64,000 bases of DNA from CAZPXH01 sp964591085 (GTDB lineage Bacteria; Spirochaetota; Spirochaetia; DSM-27196; CAZPXH01). The stretch's first letter is position 1. Each line of letters opens with the position of its first letter. The notes beneath the pieces are model-generated. The model had not been told where the DNA came from, made no database searches, and was given only the letters and a program-made list of their open reading frames with translations. Shown here in pieces: positions 25,573 to 34,855 of this stretch. The position numbers and the translations under genes were made by a program. The stretch covers positions 48,059-112,058 of the forward strand of contig CAZPXH010000008.1 in the NCBI GenBank assembly GCA_964591085.1. The letters run 5' to 3'.

Positions 25573-26266
25573 AGCTCCCGGCCAGGGCCGCCATTGCCGT
25601 TGCGCGGTCAGACGCCTCGCTGAGGTATCGTGAGATGGCGCGACGGTGGAACTCGTTGCCAGCGGGGCGGACGTGGCTTGCGATGTTCCCGGCGAGCACC
25701 AGGGTGTCGCCGGGCCGCAGCAGCCGGTCCAATACCGGCGCGTGGCGTGCAAGTCCCCGTTCTGTTACCAGGCCCGGGGCATTGGTTCGGTAGGCTGCGA
25801 GCCCAGGCTCGGTCGGTTGCTGAAAGCCACCGAGCCGTTCCACCAACGCTATACCAAGGCGGCCACCGGCCGGACGCTGGAGCACAAGCTCCTCGCCAAA
25901 CTGGGGGCCGTGAACCATGGTGATGAATCGGGCACGTGTCTGCTTCTGACCGGGCACACCCTTTCCGACAGACTTCACAAAACAGACCCAGATCCGCGCA
26001 CCAGCGACGGTCCCGGCTCGGGCGTGGGTCACCTGGTGCTGGAAGCCAGTCATGTGTGCAAGGGGACCGCGGTCTAGCAAGTCCTCCAGCTCCGCAAACT
26101 CCGAGTCCGACTCCGAGACAAAGCGGAAGACTCCCGCCGGATCGGGCCGACGCCACACCGAGTTGACCCCAAGTCGGCTGACTCCCCGAAAGATGAGGAG
26201 CAGGACCATGGCAAGGGGAACAAGGACAATGAAGGCCAGGAAGACTATGGACCCAATCTCAGCCAC
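25571..26266 (-). CDS. membrane-anchored hypothetical protein
   Basis: Protein of 231 residues with one strong N-terminal transmembrane helix (about residues 6-28, VFLAFIVLVPLAMVLLLIF) and a ~200-residue soluble domain. The soluble part has segments such as GARIWVCFVKSVGKG that resemble beta-rich membrane-anchored domains of unknown function. GTG 26266 is chosen because GGAGGG precedes it and the hydrophobic helix follows at once; an upstream ATG at 26500 would add 78 residues of no apparent fold. No catalytic motif found. Confidence 0.55.
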   Translation of the reverse strand: MAEIGSIVFLAFIVLVPLAMVLLLIFRGVSRLGVNSVWRRPDPAGVFRFVSESDSEFAELEDLLDRGPLAHMTGFQHQVTHARAGTVAGARIWVCFVKSVGKGVPGQKQTRARFITMVHGPQFGEELVLQRPAGGRLGIALVERLGGFQQPTEPGLAAYRTNAPGLVTERGLARHAPVLDRLLRPGDTLVLAGNIASHVRPAGNEFHRRAISRYLSEASDRATAMAALAGS

Positions 26267-26383
26267 GGCGAGGCCCTCCAGGTAGTCTGAATTAGTCCCG
26301 GATTGTAGTCTCGGGCGCCGCGGGAGCCAACGGCTTAACGTTGACCTGCGCACCGGTATCCCGGCAGGGTTCTTCCGCTTGCC

Positions 26384-26901
26384 ATGGACCTCTACCACAA
26401 GTACCACGTCAGTCGTTCTGACGAGCGGCTTGGCCTCCTTCAGCTCCTGAAGTCCGAGTTCGGTCCGGAGTCGGCGCTCTATCCTGGATGCTTTGTCCAC
26501 GTGACTCCGTCATTGCTCCTTCGGGAGCTTTCCCAAGTGGACTCGGGCCGCAAAGCGGCGCGCTTTCTCAGAGACGGATCGGTAGCGCCCATTATCGTTG
26601 ATCGGAAGAGCTGCCAGCAGGAGGCCGGGTTCCGCTTCCTGCACCGGGACTACGCCGAAGGACCGGACCTGGCACTCCACAGTGTGGAACTCCCCATTTC
26701 CACGTAGGGCGGATTCATCGGGGATGCCTGCGTGGCACATATCCGAACGTGCGGGATCCTCGCGGGCTACATCCAGCCGAGATCGGCGGGCGGGTACCCA
26801 CTGGTCGCGCAGGTCTCCGCGCACACCTGCGTGTGCTCGGGCGGGGGATCGCCTATGTCAGAACGGCCTTTGTGTACGTGTTTCAGAAGGACGGAGACTG
26901 A
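26384..26901 (+). pseudogene. decayed gene resembling a SAM-methyltransferase-like protein
   Basis: An open frame from ATG 26384 to 26707 gives the N-terminal part of a known-looking protein: MDLYHKYHVS, ALYPGCFVHVTPS, then VDSGRKAARFL and RFLHRDYAEG. These recall small uncharacterised methyltransferase-like proteins of ~170-200 residues. The frame then stops early. A different frame further on ends with GRGIAYVRTAFVYVFQK and a TGA at 26899, matching the expected C-terminal end. The middle part is missing or out of frame, so I call it a pseudogene. Confidence 0.55.
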
Positions 26902-26989
26902 GCCAACAGTGACGCCGTGAATCAGGTCCGCCGGCTCTTCTCATCCCGGGCGTACTCCGTTGCCTCGGCGGCAGCGGGGACGAGTGCTC

Positions 26990-29710
26990 TCAGCTCGCGC
27001 TCTCCAGGGCAAAGCGCCGCAGAACCGAGTGGAGGATTCCACCGTTTCGGTAGTAGTCCACCTCAACCGGGCTGTCTATTCGGCAGACCACGTGGAACTG
27101 CGTCTGCCCGCCGTCCGGCCCGGTGGCGATGACCTTCACCTGCTGACGCGGCTGCAGATTGTCGTCCAGCTCAATGGTGTAGCGTTCCCGACCGCTCAGC
27201 CCAAGGGTCTCTGCGCTCTCTCCGTCGGAAAACTGGAGGGGGAGCACACCCATTCCAACAAGATTGCTGCGGTGGATCCGCTCAAAGCTCTCCGCAATCA
27301 CGGCCTTCACCCCAAGCAGCTGAGTACCCTTTGCGGCCCAGTCCCGGCTTGATCCCATTCCGTAATCCTTGCCGCCCAGAACAATGGTGGGGATTCCGTC
27401 CGACTTGTAGCGTGCCGCCGCATCAAAGATGCTGGTCACCTCTCCGGTGGGAAGGTGTGTGGTGAAGCTGCCTTCGGTCCCCGGCGCAATCTGGTTGCGC
27501 AGGCGGATGTTGGCGAAGGTCCCGCGAGTCATCACTCGGTCATTGCCTCGGCGGGAGCCATAGCTATTGAAGTCCCGGCGCTCCACTCCCTTCTCTACCA
27601 GGTACCGCCCCGCGGGGGCATCCGGATCTATGGCACCGGCGGGGCTGATGTGGTCAGTGGTGATGCTGTCTCCCACCTTCACCAGCACCTGCGCGTCCTG
27701 GATTGTCCGGATGGGCTCAACTTCCGGCTTCATGTCCACAAAAAACGGTGGCTCCTGGATGTATGTGCTGGACTCGTTCCACTGGTAGATGGGATCAGAG
27801 GAAAGGTCTATGGCGTTCCAGTCTGGGTTGCTCTCCTCAATTCCGGAGTAGCTCTGCAGGAACGCATCCCGGTCCAGCGCCTTCTGCACAAATTGGCTGA
27901 TGTCTTCTTCAGTTGGCCAGATATCCTTCAGGTACACGGGAGTACCGTCCGAACCGGTGCCAATTGGGTCTTCCGCCAGGTTCACGGCGACATTGCCGGC
28001 AATTGCGTAGGCAACCACCAGGGGCGGGCTCATCAGGAAGTTGGCCTTGGTGTGGGGGTTGATTCTGCCCTCAAAGTTGCGGTTCCCAGAAAGTACGCCG
28101 GCAACTACCAGGTCCTTCTCCTCAATGGCCTGTGCAATGGGCTGCGGGAGTGGACCCGAGTTTCCGATGCAGGTGGTGCAGCCATAGCCGACCAGGTAGA
28201 AGCCGAGCTTCTCCAGGTAAGGCATCAGGCCCGCTTTCTGAAGGTAGTCGGTGACCACCATGGACCCCGGGGCAAAGCTCGTCTTGATTCCCGGTCTGGC
28301 AGAGAGCCCCTTCTCCACCGCGTTCCGGGCCAAAAGGCCAGCTGCCATCAGGACCGCCGGGTTGCTGGTGTTGGTACAGCTCGTGATTGCCGCAATGACC
28401 ACGTCACCGGTGCTCAGGCTGATCTCTGCGCCTTCGGCACTCTTTGCAAGCGCGCGCGCTTCCCGCTGGGCAGCGTCCAGCCCGTAGCCGCGCTGGTCGT
28501 AGGGCTTCTGCAGGACTTCCTCCCACACCGCCGGAACACGGTGCAGGTCAATGCGGTCCTGGGGCCGCTTGGGGCCGGCGATGCTTGGGACAACGGATGC
28601 AAGATCCAGCTCCAACGCTACCTGGAACTCCGGGTCAGGCATGGAGTGTGTCCGGAACACTCCCTGTGCGCGTGCAACCTTTTCAACGGTGTCTATGAGT
28701 TCCTCGCTCCTGCCGGTTGCGTAGAGATAGGAGAGCGTTTGATCATCAATGGGGAAGTAGCCAACCGTCGCGCCGTACTCCGGAGCCATGTTGGAAATGG
28801 TGGCTCGGTCCGGGACGGTCATGGACGCCAACCCGGTCCCGTAGAACTCCACGAACTTCCCGACAACCCCGTGCTTACGGAGCATTTCCGTGATTGCCAG
28901 AACAAGGTCCGTTGCAGTTACTCCGGGATTCAGCCGTCCGGTGAGCTTCACGCCCACGACGGGTGGAGCCAGCATATAAATTGGCCGGCCCAGCATGGCG
29001 GCCTCAGCCTCTATCCCGCCGACACCCCAACCTAAAACGCCCAATCCGTTGATCATGGGTGTGTGGCTATCCGTACCAACCAGGGAATCAAAGTAGGCGA
29101 TCTTTCCGGCGGATTGCTCCCTGACCTGGATGACCTGGCCGAGATACTCCAGGTTCACCTGATGGCAGATTCCGCTGGCCGGCGGCACAACGCGGAAGTT
29201 CTGCAGGGCGCCCTGGCCCCAGCGCAGAAATTCGTAGCGCTCCCGGTTCCGCTGGAATTCAATCCTGGCGTTTTCCTTCAGGGCGTCCGGAGTGGCGAAG
29301 TGATCTACCTGGACTGAATGGTCTATGACAAGGTCCACGGGGAGCTGCGGGTTGATCCGTGCGGGGTCGCCACCCATGCGTGCCATGGCGGACCGCATCG
29401 CCGCGAGGTCAACAATGGCAGGGACTCCGGTGAAGTCCTGCAGCAGGACCCGCGCGGGCGTAAAGGGGATCTCTATCTCTCCGGGATCTGCGACGTTGTA
29501 CTGGCCGAACGCGCGGACGTGGTCAGAGGTGACCTCTTGTTCGTTTACGTTTCGCAGCACGCACTCGAACAGCACGCGCGCAGAGATGGGCCAGCGGAGA
29601 ATGGACTCAAATCCTTGCTCTGCGAGCTTTGCAAAACTGTAGTAGGAGAGTTGTCCCTGTCGGGTCTGAATTGGCGTCAATACGCCAAACGCGTCCTGGT
29701 ACTCTGGCAT
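26990..29710 (-). CDS. acnA: aconitate hydratase A
   Basis: TCA-cycle enzyme interconverting citrate and isocitrate with a [4Fe-4S] cluster. It has 906 residues, the usual AcnA/IRP length. Cluster ligands are visible in ITSCTNTSNP and in YGCTTCIGNSGPL. Other conserved segments are VDHSVQVDHF, GTDSHTPMINGLGVLGWGVGG, split here as GTDSHTPMI and GWGVGG, and the swivel-domain GSSRDWAAKG motif. The gene has its own promoter 9 nt upstream of ATG and is divergent from the E1/KAS III fusion gene. Confidence 0.97.
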   Translation of the reverse strand: MPEYQDAFGVLTPIQTRQGQLSYYSFAKLAEQGFESILRWPISARVLFECVLRNVNEQEVTSDHVRAFGQYNVADPGEIEIPFTPARVLLQDFTGVPAIVDLAAMRSAMARMGGDPARINPQLPVDLVIDHSVQVDHFATPDALKENARIEFQRNRERYEFLRWGQGALQNFRVVPPASGICHQVNLEYLGQVIQVREQSAGKIAYFDSLVGTDSHTPMINGLGVLGWGVGGIEAEAAMLGRPIYMLAPPVVGVKLTGRLNPGVTATDLVLAITEMLRKHGVVGKFVEFYGTGLASMTVPDRATISNMAPEYGATVGYFPIDDQTLSYLYATGRSEELIDTVEKVARAQGVFRTHSMPDPEFQVALELDLASVVPSIAGPKRPQDRIDLHRVPAVWEEVLQKPYDQRGYGLDAAQREARALAKSAEGAEISLSTGDVVIAAITSCTNTSNPAVLMAAGLLARNAVEKGLSARPGIKTSFAPGSMVVTDYLQKAGLMPYLEKLGFYLVGYGCTTCIGNSGPLPQPIAQAIEEKDLVVAGVLSGNRNFEGRINPHTKANFLMSPPLVVAYAIAGNVAVNLAEDPIGTGSDGTPVYLKDIWPTEEDISQFVQKALDRDAFLQSYSGIEESNPDWNAIDLSSDPIYQWNESSTYIQEPPFFVDMKPEVEPIRTIQDAQVLVKVGDSITTDHISPAGAIDPDAPAGRYLVEKGVERRDFNSYGSRRGNDRVMTRGTFANIRLRNQIAPGTEGSFTTHLPTGEVTSIFDAAARYKSDGIPTIVLGGKDYGMGSSRDWAAKGTQLLGVKAVIAESFERIHRSNLVGMGVLPLQFSDGESAETLGLSGRERYTIELDDNLQPRQQVKVIATGPDGGQTQFHVVCRIDSPVEVDYYRNGGILHSVLRRFALESAS

Positions 29711-29719
29711 TTTGGGTAA

Positions 29720-29748
29720 AGCATAGCCGCAGGAGAAGCTGCCTTCAA
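29720..29748 (-). promoter_or_regulatory. putative acnA promoter
   Basis: On the minus strand TTGAAG (29748-29743), 17 nt, TATGCT (29725-29720), then 9 nt to the acnA ATG. It lies back to back with the promoter of the divergent fusion gene. Confidence 0.45.
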
Positions 29749-29750
29749 GC

Positions 29751-29779
29751 TTGCAGCCTCCGCAGCGGCCGTGTAAAAG
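29751..29779 (+). promoter_or_regulatory. putative promoter of the E1/KAS III fusion gene
   Basis: TTGCAG (29751-29756), 17 nt, TAAAAG (29774-29779), then 8 nt to the ATG. There is no Shine-Dalgarno sequence, so the mRNA is probably leaderless. Confidence 0.4.
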
Positions 29780-29787
29780 TTCAGCTC

Positions 29788-32700
29788 ATGGCCGAACAGC
29801 TTCAGGACCGCGCAACGCGCGAAGAACTTGGGGACCTCCGGGACCTGTACACCGCCATGTACACAGCCCGCACCATAGATCTGATTGAGCAGAGCTATAC
29901 CGGACGGGGTGAAGCCTTCTTCCACGTTAGTGGCTGGGGACACGAGGCCGCAGCCGCAGCAAACCCCTTCCTTGGTGAGCAGGACTGGCTGCACGTCCAT
30001 TACCGGGACAAAGCGCTCGCACTCGCGAGGGGGATGCAGGCAGAGCAGTTTTTCCTCGCGCTCTTCAACAAAGATGGGGCGCACTCCCGGGGGCGGCAGA
30101 TGAACGCCCACCTGAGCGCGCCTGCTGCCAACATTCTGAGCATTGTCGGCCCGGTGGGAAACAGCCCGCTGCAGGCATCCGGTGTTGCCGAGGCAGTACG
30201 GGATCTGACGGGATCACCGATTGTGCTGTGCGGCCTGGGAGACGGCATGACCCAGCAGGGCGAGGTGTACGAAGGTATGGCCCAGGCGGTCCGCGCAGGT
30301 CTCCCCGTGCTCTTTGTGATTCAGGACAACGCCTACGCCATCTCCACAACAACCAAGGGAAAGACGTTCTACTCGCTGCCGGATGGTCAGGCAGAGAGCT
30401 TCACCGGAATCCCAATCACCTACGTTGACGGCAGGGACCCGCTTGGGAGCTATCGCTCGCACCGGGAAGTCATTGAACGGATGCGACAGACCCGGAAGCC
30501 GGAGATCATCGTCTTCCAGGTTGACCGACTGGACAACCACACGAACGCGGACGACCAGCGCATGTACCGCACCGAGGCAGATATCGCGGCAGCGCGCGAG
30601 TCCGGAGATCCGGTAGCGCGCCTGCGGGACCTGTTACTTGAAGCCGGTTACGCGGAAGCAGAGCTCGCGGCCGAGGAAGAAGAGATCCGCGCGCGCATGG
30701 AAGCCCTGGCCGAGGAAGCCCAGCTTGCGCCGGAGCCGGAGCCCGTGACGGACGCAAAGGCACCGCTGCCGGGGCGCCTTTCCGACCCTGCAAGCGAGTA
30801 TCGAGGTGATCCAGACCCCGACTCAGCTGAGGAGGCGCCCCTCACCATGCTGGAGGCTATCCGGGAAACCCTTCGGGCACGGATGGAGGCTGACGACCGG
30901 GTTGTCCTGTTTGGTGAAGACATTGAGGACCCCAAGGGGGACGTGTTCGGCATTACCCGAGGGCTCACCGAGCGCTATGGCAGACGGGTGCAGAACGCTC
31001 CGCTTGCGGAAGCAAGCATAGTGGGCCTCAGCGTGGGCCGGGCAATCGCCGGTCAGCGTCCCGTGGCCTTCCTCCAGTTCGCCGATTTCCTGCCCATCGC
31101 CTACAACCAGATCTTTGCCGAACTCGGGAGCATGTACTGGCGGACAGACGGTGGATGGCAGGCGCCGGTCATTGTGATGGTGACCTGCGGTGGCTACCGC
31201 CCCGGTCTCGGGCCATTCCACGCATCCAGCCTGGAGGCCATTGCTGCCCACACTCCGGGCGTTGACGTTGTCATGCCGAGCAGCGCGGGCGACGCCGCGG
31301 GCCTGCTCAATACAGCGTTTGAGAGCGGGCGCCCCACCATCTTCTTCTACCCCAAGAACTGCCTCAACGACCGCAGCGGGGTCACCAGCCCGGACGTTGC
31401 GCGGCAGCTGGTGCCGCTTGGCCGGGCACGCTTTGTCCGGGATGGAAACGCGCTGACCATGGTTGCCTGGGGCAACACCGTTGGTCTGTGCGTGAAGGCG
31501 GCTGATGCGCTTGAGGCGGCCGGGGTCTCAGTAGACCTGATTGACCTGCGTTCACTTGTTCCGTGGGACAGCTCCGCCGTCATTGCAAGCGTGAAGAAGA
31601 CAGGCCGCATGCTGGTTAGCCACGAGGACAACCACAGCGCGGGCTTTGGTGCAGAGGTCGTTGCAACGGTCACTGAAGCCATCGCCGGGGCGGTGCAGGT
31701 CCGCAGGGTGACACGCCCGGACACCTACGTTCCCTGCAACTACGCCAACCAGCTCCAGATCCTGCCGAGCTACCAGCGAATCCTGGAGACGGCGGTGGAC
31801 ATGCTGGGCGGCGAGGTCCGATGGAAGAAAGATGAGGCGGGCGCAGCGGGTGTGTACCAGGTAGAGGCAATCGGCTCCAGCCCGTCGGACGAGAGCATCT
31901 CTGTGATCACCTGGCACGTTGAAGCCGGAAGCGAGATCCGCAAAGGAGACCTGATTGCTGATCTGGAGGCGGACAAAGCCGCGGTTGACCTGAAGTCACC
32001 GGTGAGCGGGACGGTCGTGCGCACCCTTGCGGGAGAAGGTGACACCGTGAAAGTTGGTACGCCAATCCTGGAAGTGAAGCTTGAGCAGAGTGCTGCGAGT
32101 GGCAGGGAACACCTGAAGCCCGTGACCCGGGAGAACCCGGGAACCCCGCTCATTGCCGGAATTGAGTCCGTGGTCATCCGCGACGGCGCAGGAGGAGGCG
32201 CCGCCAGCTCGGCGGGGCCGGATCGGGGTACTCGAACGCTCGTTACGCCGGCTCTGGATGCGGCACCGGTCATCGCCGGAATCAGCACCCGCCTCGGGTC
32301 CCGAGTTGTCACCAATGAAGAGATTGCCGCCATGGGGTCCGGCTGGACCCCCGAGGACATTGTGAAGCGGACCGGGATTGAGTCCAGACATTGGATTGGA
32401 CCCGGAGAGAACGCGGTTGTCCTTGGCGCAGACGCCGCGGAGGCCCAGCTCGCGGAGCACGGAATCTCGGTTCGAGAGATCGATCTCCTCCTCGTGACCA
32501 CCGAGACTCCAGTTGATCACACGCCGTCCATGGCAACCCTTATCCAGTATGAACTGCTCCGGCGCGAGATTGGCGGGGATGCAAGCCCGGAGGCGGTATC
32601 AGAGCTGGACGGCCCCTTTGGCGCGGCCTACGACGTGAACGCCGCCTGCTCCGGCTACCTCTACGGAATGCAGATAGCTCATGACTTCCTTGCCCAGGAT

Positions 32701-33291
32701 CCGACGGCGAGGGTACTGCTGGTCACCACGGAGGAGCTCTCCCCCCGAGTAGACTTGACAGACCCTGGAACGGCTCCAATCTTTGGAGACGCAGCGACTG
32801 CTACGCTCGTCACGGCGGGCGGCGGGACCGGCAAGTCCGAGCACGGAGGTGGACCCGCGCATGGTGGCCTCGGCCTGGCGCGGATCTGGCGGCCCGTCCT
32901 ACGGGCACACGGAGAAAGCGGAGACCTGTTGAAGGTCCCGGAGACCGGCTACATCCACATGGAGGGACCGTCCGTCTTTGTGGCGGCGGTGAAGAACATG
33001 ATCCGTGTGCTTCGGGAGGCATGCGAGTCAATGGGAATCGGAACGGATGACCTCTCCCTGGTGGTGCCTCACCAGGCCAACCAGCGGATCATCAATGCAG
33101 TGCGACAGCGTCTTCGCGCGCCCGCGGACCTCCTGTACAGCAACATCCGCCACCTGGGGAATACCAGCTCCTGCACCATCCCATTGGCGCTCAGCGAAAT
33201 CCTGGGGAAGCGGCCGGCAGGGCAGCGAATTGGGCTCACGGCCTTTGGCGGGGGATTCACGTTTGCCGGAGCGGTCATAGAAACCGTGTAA
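29788..33291 (+). CDS. fusion of 2-oxoacid dehydrogenase E1-alpha, E1-beta, lipoyl domain and ketoacyl-ACP synthase III
   Basis: One 1167-residue chain. Residues ~1-330 are a thiamine-diphosphate E1-alpha subunit (GDG at 151-153 and the QDNAYAIST motif). Residues ~352-673 are E1-beta (LFGEDIEDPKG, FADF, GPFHASSLEA). Residues ~688-765 are a lipoyl domain with lipoylation Lys730 in EADKAAV. Residues ~826-1167 are a KAS III/FabH with Cys954, His1095 and Asn1125. No E2 acyltransferase core or E3 domain is present. Inference: a 2-oxoacid is decarboxylated, the acyl group passed to the lipoyl arm, and then handed to KAS III to start fatty-acid synthesis. An acyl-ACP thioesterase gene lies nearby. 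Confidence 0.93.
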   Translation: MAEQLQDRATREELGDLRDLYTAMYTARTIDLIEQSYTGRGEAFFHVSGWGHEAAAAANPFLGEQDWLHVHYRDKALALARGMQAEQFFLALFNKDGAHSRGRQMNAHLSAPAANILSIVGPVGNSPLQASGVAEAVRDLTGSPIVLCGLGDGMTQQGEVYEGMAQAVRAGLPVLFVIQDNAYAISTTTKGKTFYSLPDGQAESFTGIPITYVDGRDPLGSYRSHREVIERMRQTRKPEIIVFQVDRLDNHTNADDQRMYRTEADIAAARESGDPVARLRDLLLEAGYAEAELAAEEEEIRARMEALAEEAQLAPEPEPVTDAKAPLPGRLSDPASEYRGDPDPDSAEEAPLTMLEAIRETLRARMEADDRVVLFGEDIEDPKGDVFGITRGLTERYGRRVQNAPLAEASIVGLSVGRAIAGQRPVAFLQFADFLPIAYNQIFAELGSMYWRTDGGWQAPVIVMVTCGGYRPGLGPFHASSLEAIAAHTPGVDVVMPSSAGDAAGLLNTAFESGRPTIFFYPKNCLNDRSGVTSPDVARQLVPLGRARFVRDGNALTMVAWGNTVGLCVKAADALEAAGVSVDLIDLRSLVPWDSSAVIASVKKTGRMLVSHEDNHSAGFGAEVVATVTEAIAGAVQVRRVTRPDTYVPCNYANQLQILPSYQRILETAVDMLGGEVRWKKDEAGAAGVYQVEAIGSSPSDESISVITWHVEAGSEIRKGDLIADLEADKAAVDLKSPVSGTVVRTLAGEGDTVKVGTPILEVKLEQSAASGREHLKPVTRENPGTPLIAGIESVVIRDGAGGGAASSAGPDRGTRTLVTPALDAAPVIAGISTRLGSRVVTNEEIAAMGSGWTPEDIVKRTGIESRHWIGPGENAVVLGADAAEAQLAEHGISVREIDLLLVTTETPVDHTPSMATLIQYELLRREIGGDASPEAVSELDGPFGAAYDVNAACSGYLYGMQIAHDFLAQDPTARVLLVTTEELSPRVDLTDPGTAPIFGDAATATLVTAGGGTGKSEHGGGPAHGGLGLARIWRPVLRAHGESGDLLKVPETGYIHMEGPSVFVAAVKNMIRVLREACESMGIGTDDLSLVVPHQANQRIINAVRQRLRAPADLLYSNIRHLGNTSSCTIPLALSEILGKRPAGQRIGLTAFGGGFTFAGAVIETV

Positions 33292-33379
33292 GTGTCTGCA
33301 AGGATTCGCATGTCGGGCTTCTCCGCACCATGCTGGAATCACCCTGCAGCCAGCTCTCCGCCCGGCCGCGGTGTCGTCC

Positions 33380-34020
33380 ACTACGTGGCTGCTCAATGTC
33401 ACGCGGAGGGACCGTTTGAAGTTCCGGTACTTCAACGCGTAACTAACGAGGTTGTAGAAGAGGCTCTCCAGTTAGAGCCTCGGACAGCAGAGAGCGGGGC
33501 ATGCGCTGGAATCGTACTCAACGGTGGCCCCGGCGTCCTTCACGAGGGGCGCTAAGGTCACGGTGGCAACGAGATACGCTTCTTCCAGGGAGCCAGGCTC
33601 GGTCGGGCGCTCAACGAGTGTTGTGGACTTCACCAGATTGGTCATCCGCCTGAGGGTATCCAGCAGTGACGCCGTACTGCTCTGAAGTACCACAAGCACC
33701 TCGGGGCTGAGGACCCCGGGTCCCCTGATGCCGGACACCAGGGTCCGAAGTGCGCCCGCCGGCCCGTTGAGATTGCGCCCAAGCATTCGGTTCAGGTCTT
33801 CAACAAGCCGGTTTCTGGATGTCAGCGCGTCCACCATCTGCTGCAGGTCCTGGCGGTGGCGGTGCTCCACATCAACGTCCTGGCAGACGCCGTAGACCCG
33901 GACCGGAGTTCCGGCGACCATTCCACTGCTCCTGAACATCCATGCTCGCCTACCCGCCTGACCGCTGCTATTCCCTTGGATTTGCGACCCCGGGGCTCGG
34001 GGTGAGGGCGAGCCTGCCAC
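33380..34020 (-). pseudogene. broken PAS-type sensor histidine kinase
   Basis: The frame encodes a PAC-like end (GTPVRVYGVCQDV), a dimerisation-like helix pair (LNGPAGALRTLV) in which the usual phospho-acceptor His is Arg, and the first part of an ATPase domain. It is interrupted by TAA at 33472-33474 exactly where a Tyr would be expected, since the frame continues in register with LESLFYNLVSYALKYR, an N-box-like segment. The N-terminal PAS part and the rest of the ATPase domain are missing. No functional kinase could be made. The stretch 33292-33379 holds nothing I can support. Confidence 0.65.
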
Positions 34021-34030
34021 TTGCAGCCAA

Positions 34031-34855
34031 CTACTGGGGGCGAGCTCCCGGACGCCAGTTCAGCTCGGCCCGGGCAAGCACCGCCTCATCAGTCACCGCG
34101 GCAAGCATAATCTGCGTTGCCTCCTTTGGCATCAGCCCGTTGGGCAAGGCCCCCTCGGGATCGGCGGAAACCGGGGATTCGCCACCAAGTGGGGGATCCG
34201 CCAGGACACTCACCCGGTCTCCGTAACGCCCCTCCTGCGCGAAGGTCAGGTGGAATCGATCCACGTGCCCCGAGTCATGCCACGCCAATGGGATAGCGTC
34301 GAGAAACCAGCGGAGGTACTGCACATTGTTGACGTGACGGTTCACATCAAGGTCCGTGTAGCGGACGGTTCGTGTGTAGCAGGGGCTCAAGTCCGCGTGA
34401 TCCCGAAGCCGATCCGGCACAGCAAGCTGCTCGTCGCGAAGCGGAATGTCCACGAGCCCCACAACGCGGTCCGGCCTTACCGGCTTGCGGCTCTCTGAAT
34501 CAATTACCATCCACGCACTGCCAGCGCGCACAACAGTGTCTCCTCGGGAGTCCCGAATGGCAAAGTCGCGGACGGCAAGCAGTTTCTGCCTGCCGCTGGG
34601 CCAGGTGTGGATTTCAAGTTCTTCTCCGCGTGCGGGATACCGGAGAACTTGCCCGTAGAACTGGAAGAGCACCCAGAGTTGGCCCGCACGAGCAAGGTCT
34701 GCAAAGCCCAGGCCCAGGTGCTCGGCGTGGTCGCCGGCCGCCTCCTGCAGTCGGGAGAGCAGCGCCGCGAAACTCGCGAGGCCGCTACTGTCGGTATCAT
34801 AGCCGGTAACTTCCCAGCGGCGCCGGAGCTCTGCAGGAGCCGGAGCCTCAGACAA
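34031..34855 (-). CDS. acyl-ACP thioesterase
   Basis: Double hot-dog enzyme of the FatA/FatB-like bacterial acyl-ACP thioesterase family (274 residues), releasing free fatty acids from acyl carrier protein. The N-terminal hot-dog includes WVLFQFYGQVLRYP and the WMVIDSESRKPVRP segment. The C-terminal hot-dog has TDLDVNRHVNNVQYLRW, with the conserved Asn and His of the active site. Its start overlaps the upstream EIIA-PII gene by 8 nt, so it is the third gene of the antiporter operon. Its association with an ion antiporter is unusual. Confidence 0.88.
   Translation of the reverse strand: MSEAPAPAELRRRWEVTGYDTDSSGLASFAALLSRLQEAAGDHAEHLGLGFADLARAGQLWVLFQFYGQVLRYPARGEELEIHTWPSGRQKLLAVRDFAIRDSRGDTVVRAGSAWMVIDSESRKPVRPDRVVGLVDIPLRDEQLAVPDRLRDHADLSPCYTRTVRYTDLDVNRHVNNVQYLRWFLDAIPLAWHDSGHVDRFHLTFAQEGRYGDRVSVLADPPLGGESPVSADPEGALPNGLMPKEATQIMLAAVTDEAVLARAELNWRPGARPQ

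Noticed and set aside
27455..29035. Plus-strand open frame of 526 codons
   Set aside because: It is antisense to acnA, whose motifs and length are complete, and its translation is Gly/Val/His-rich without motifs.
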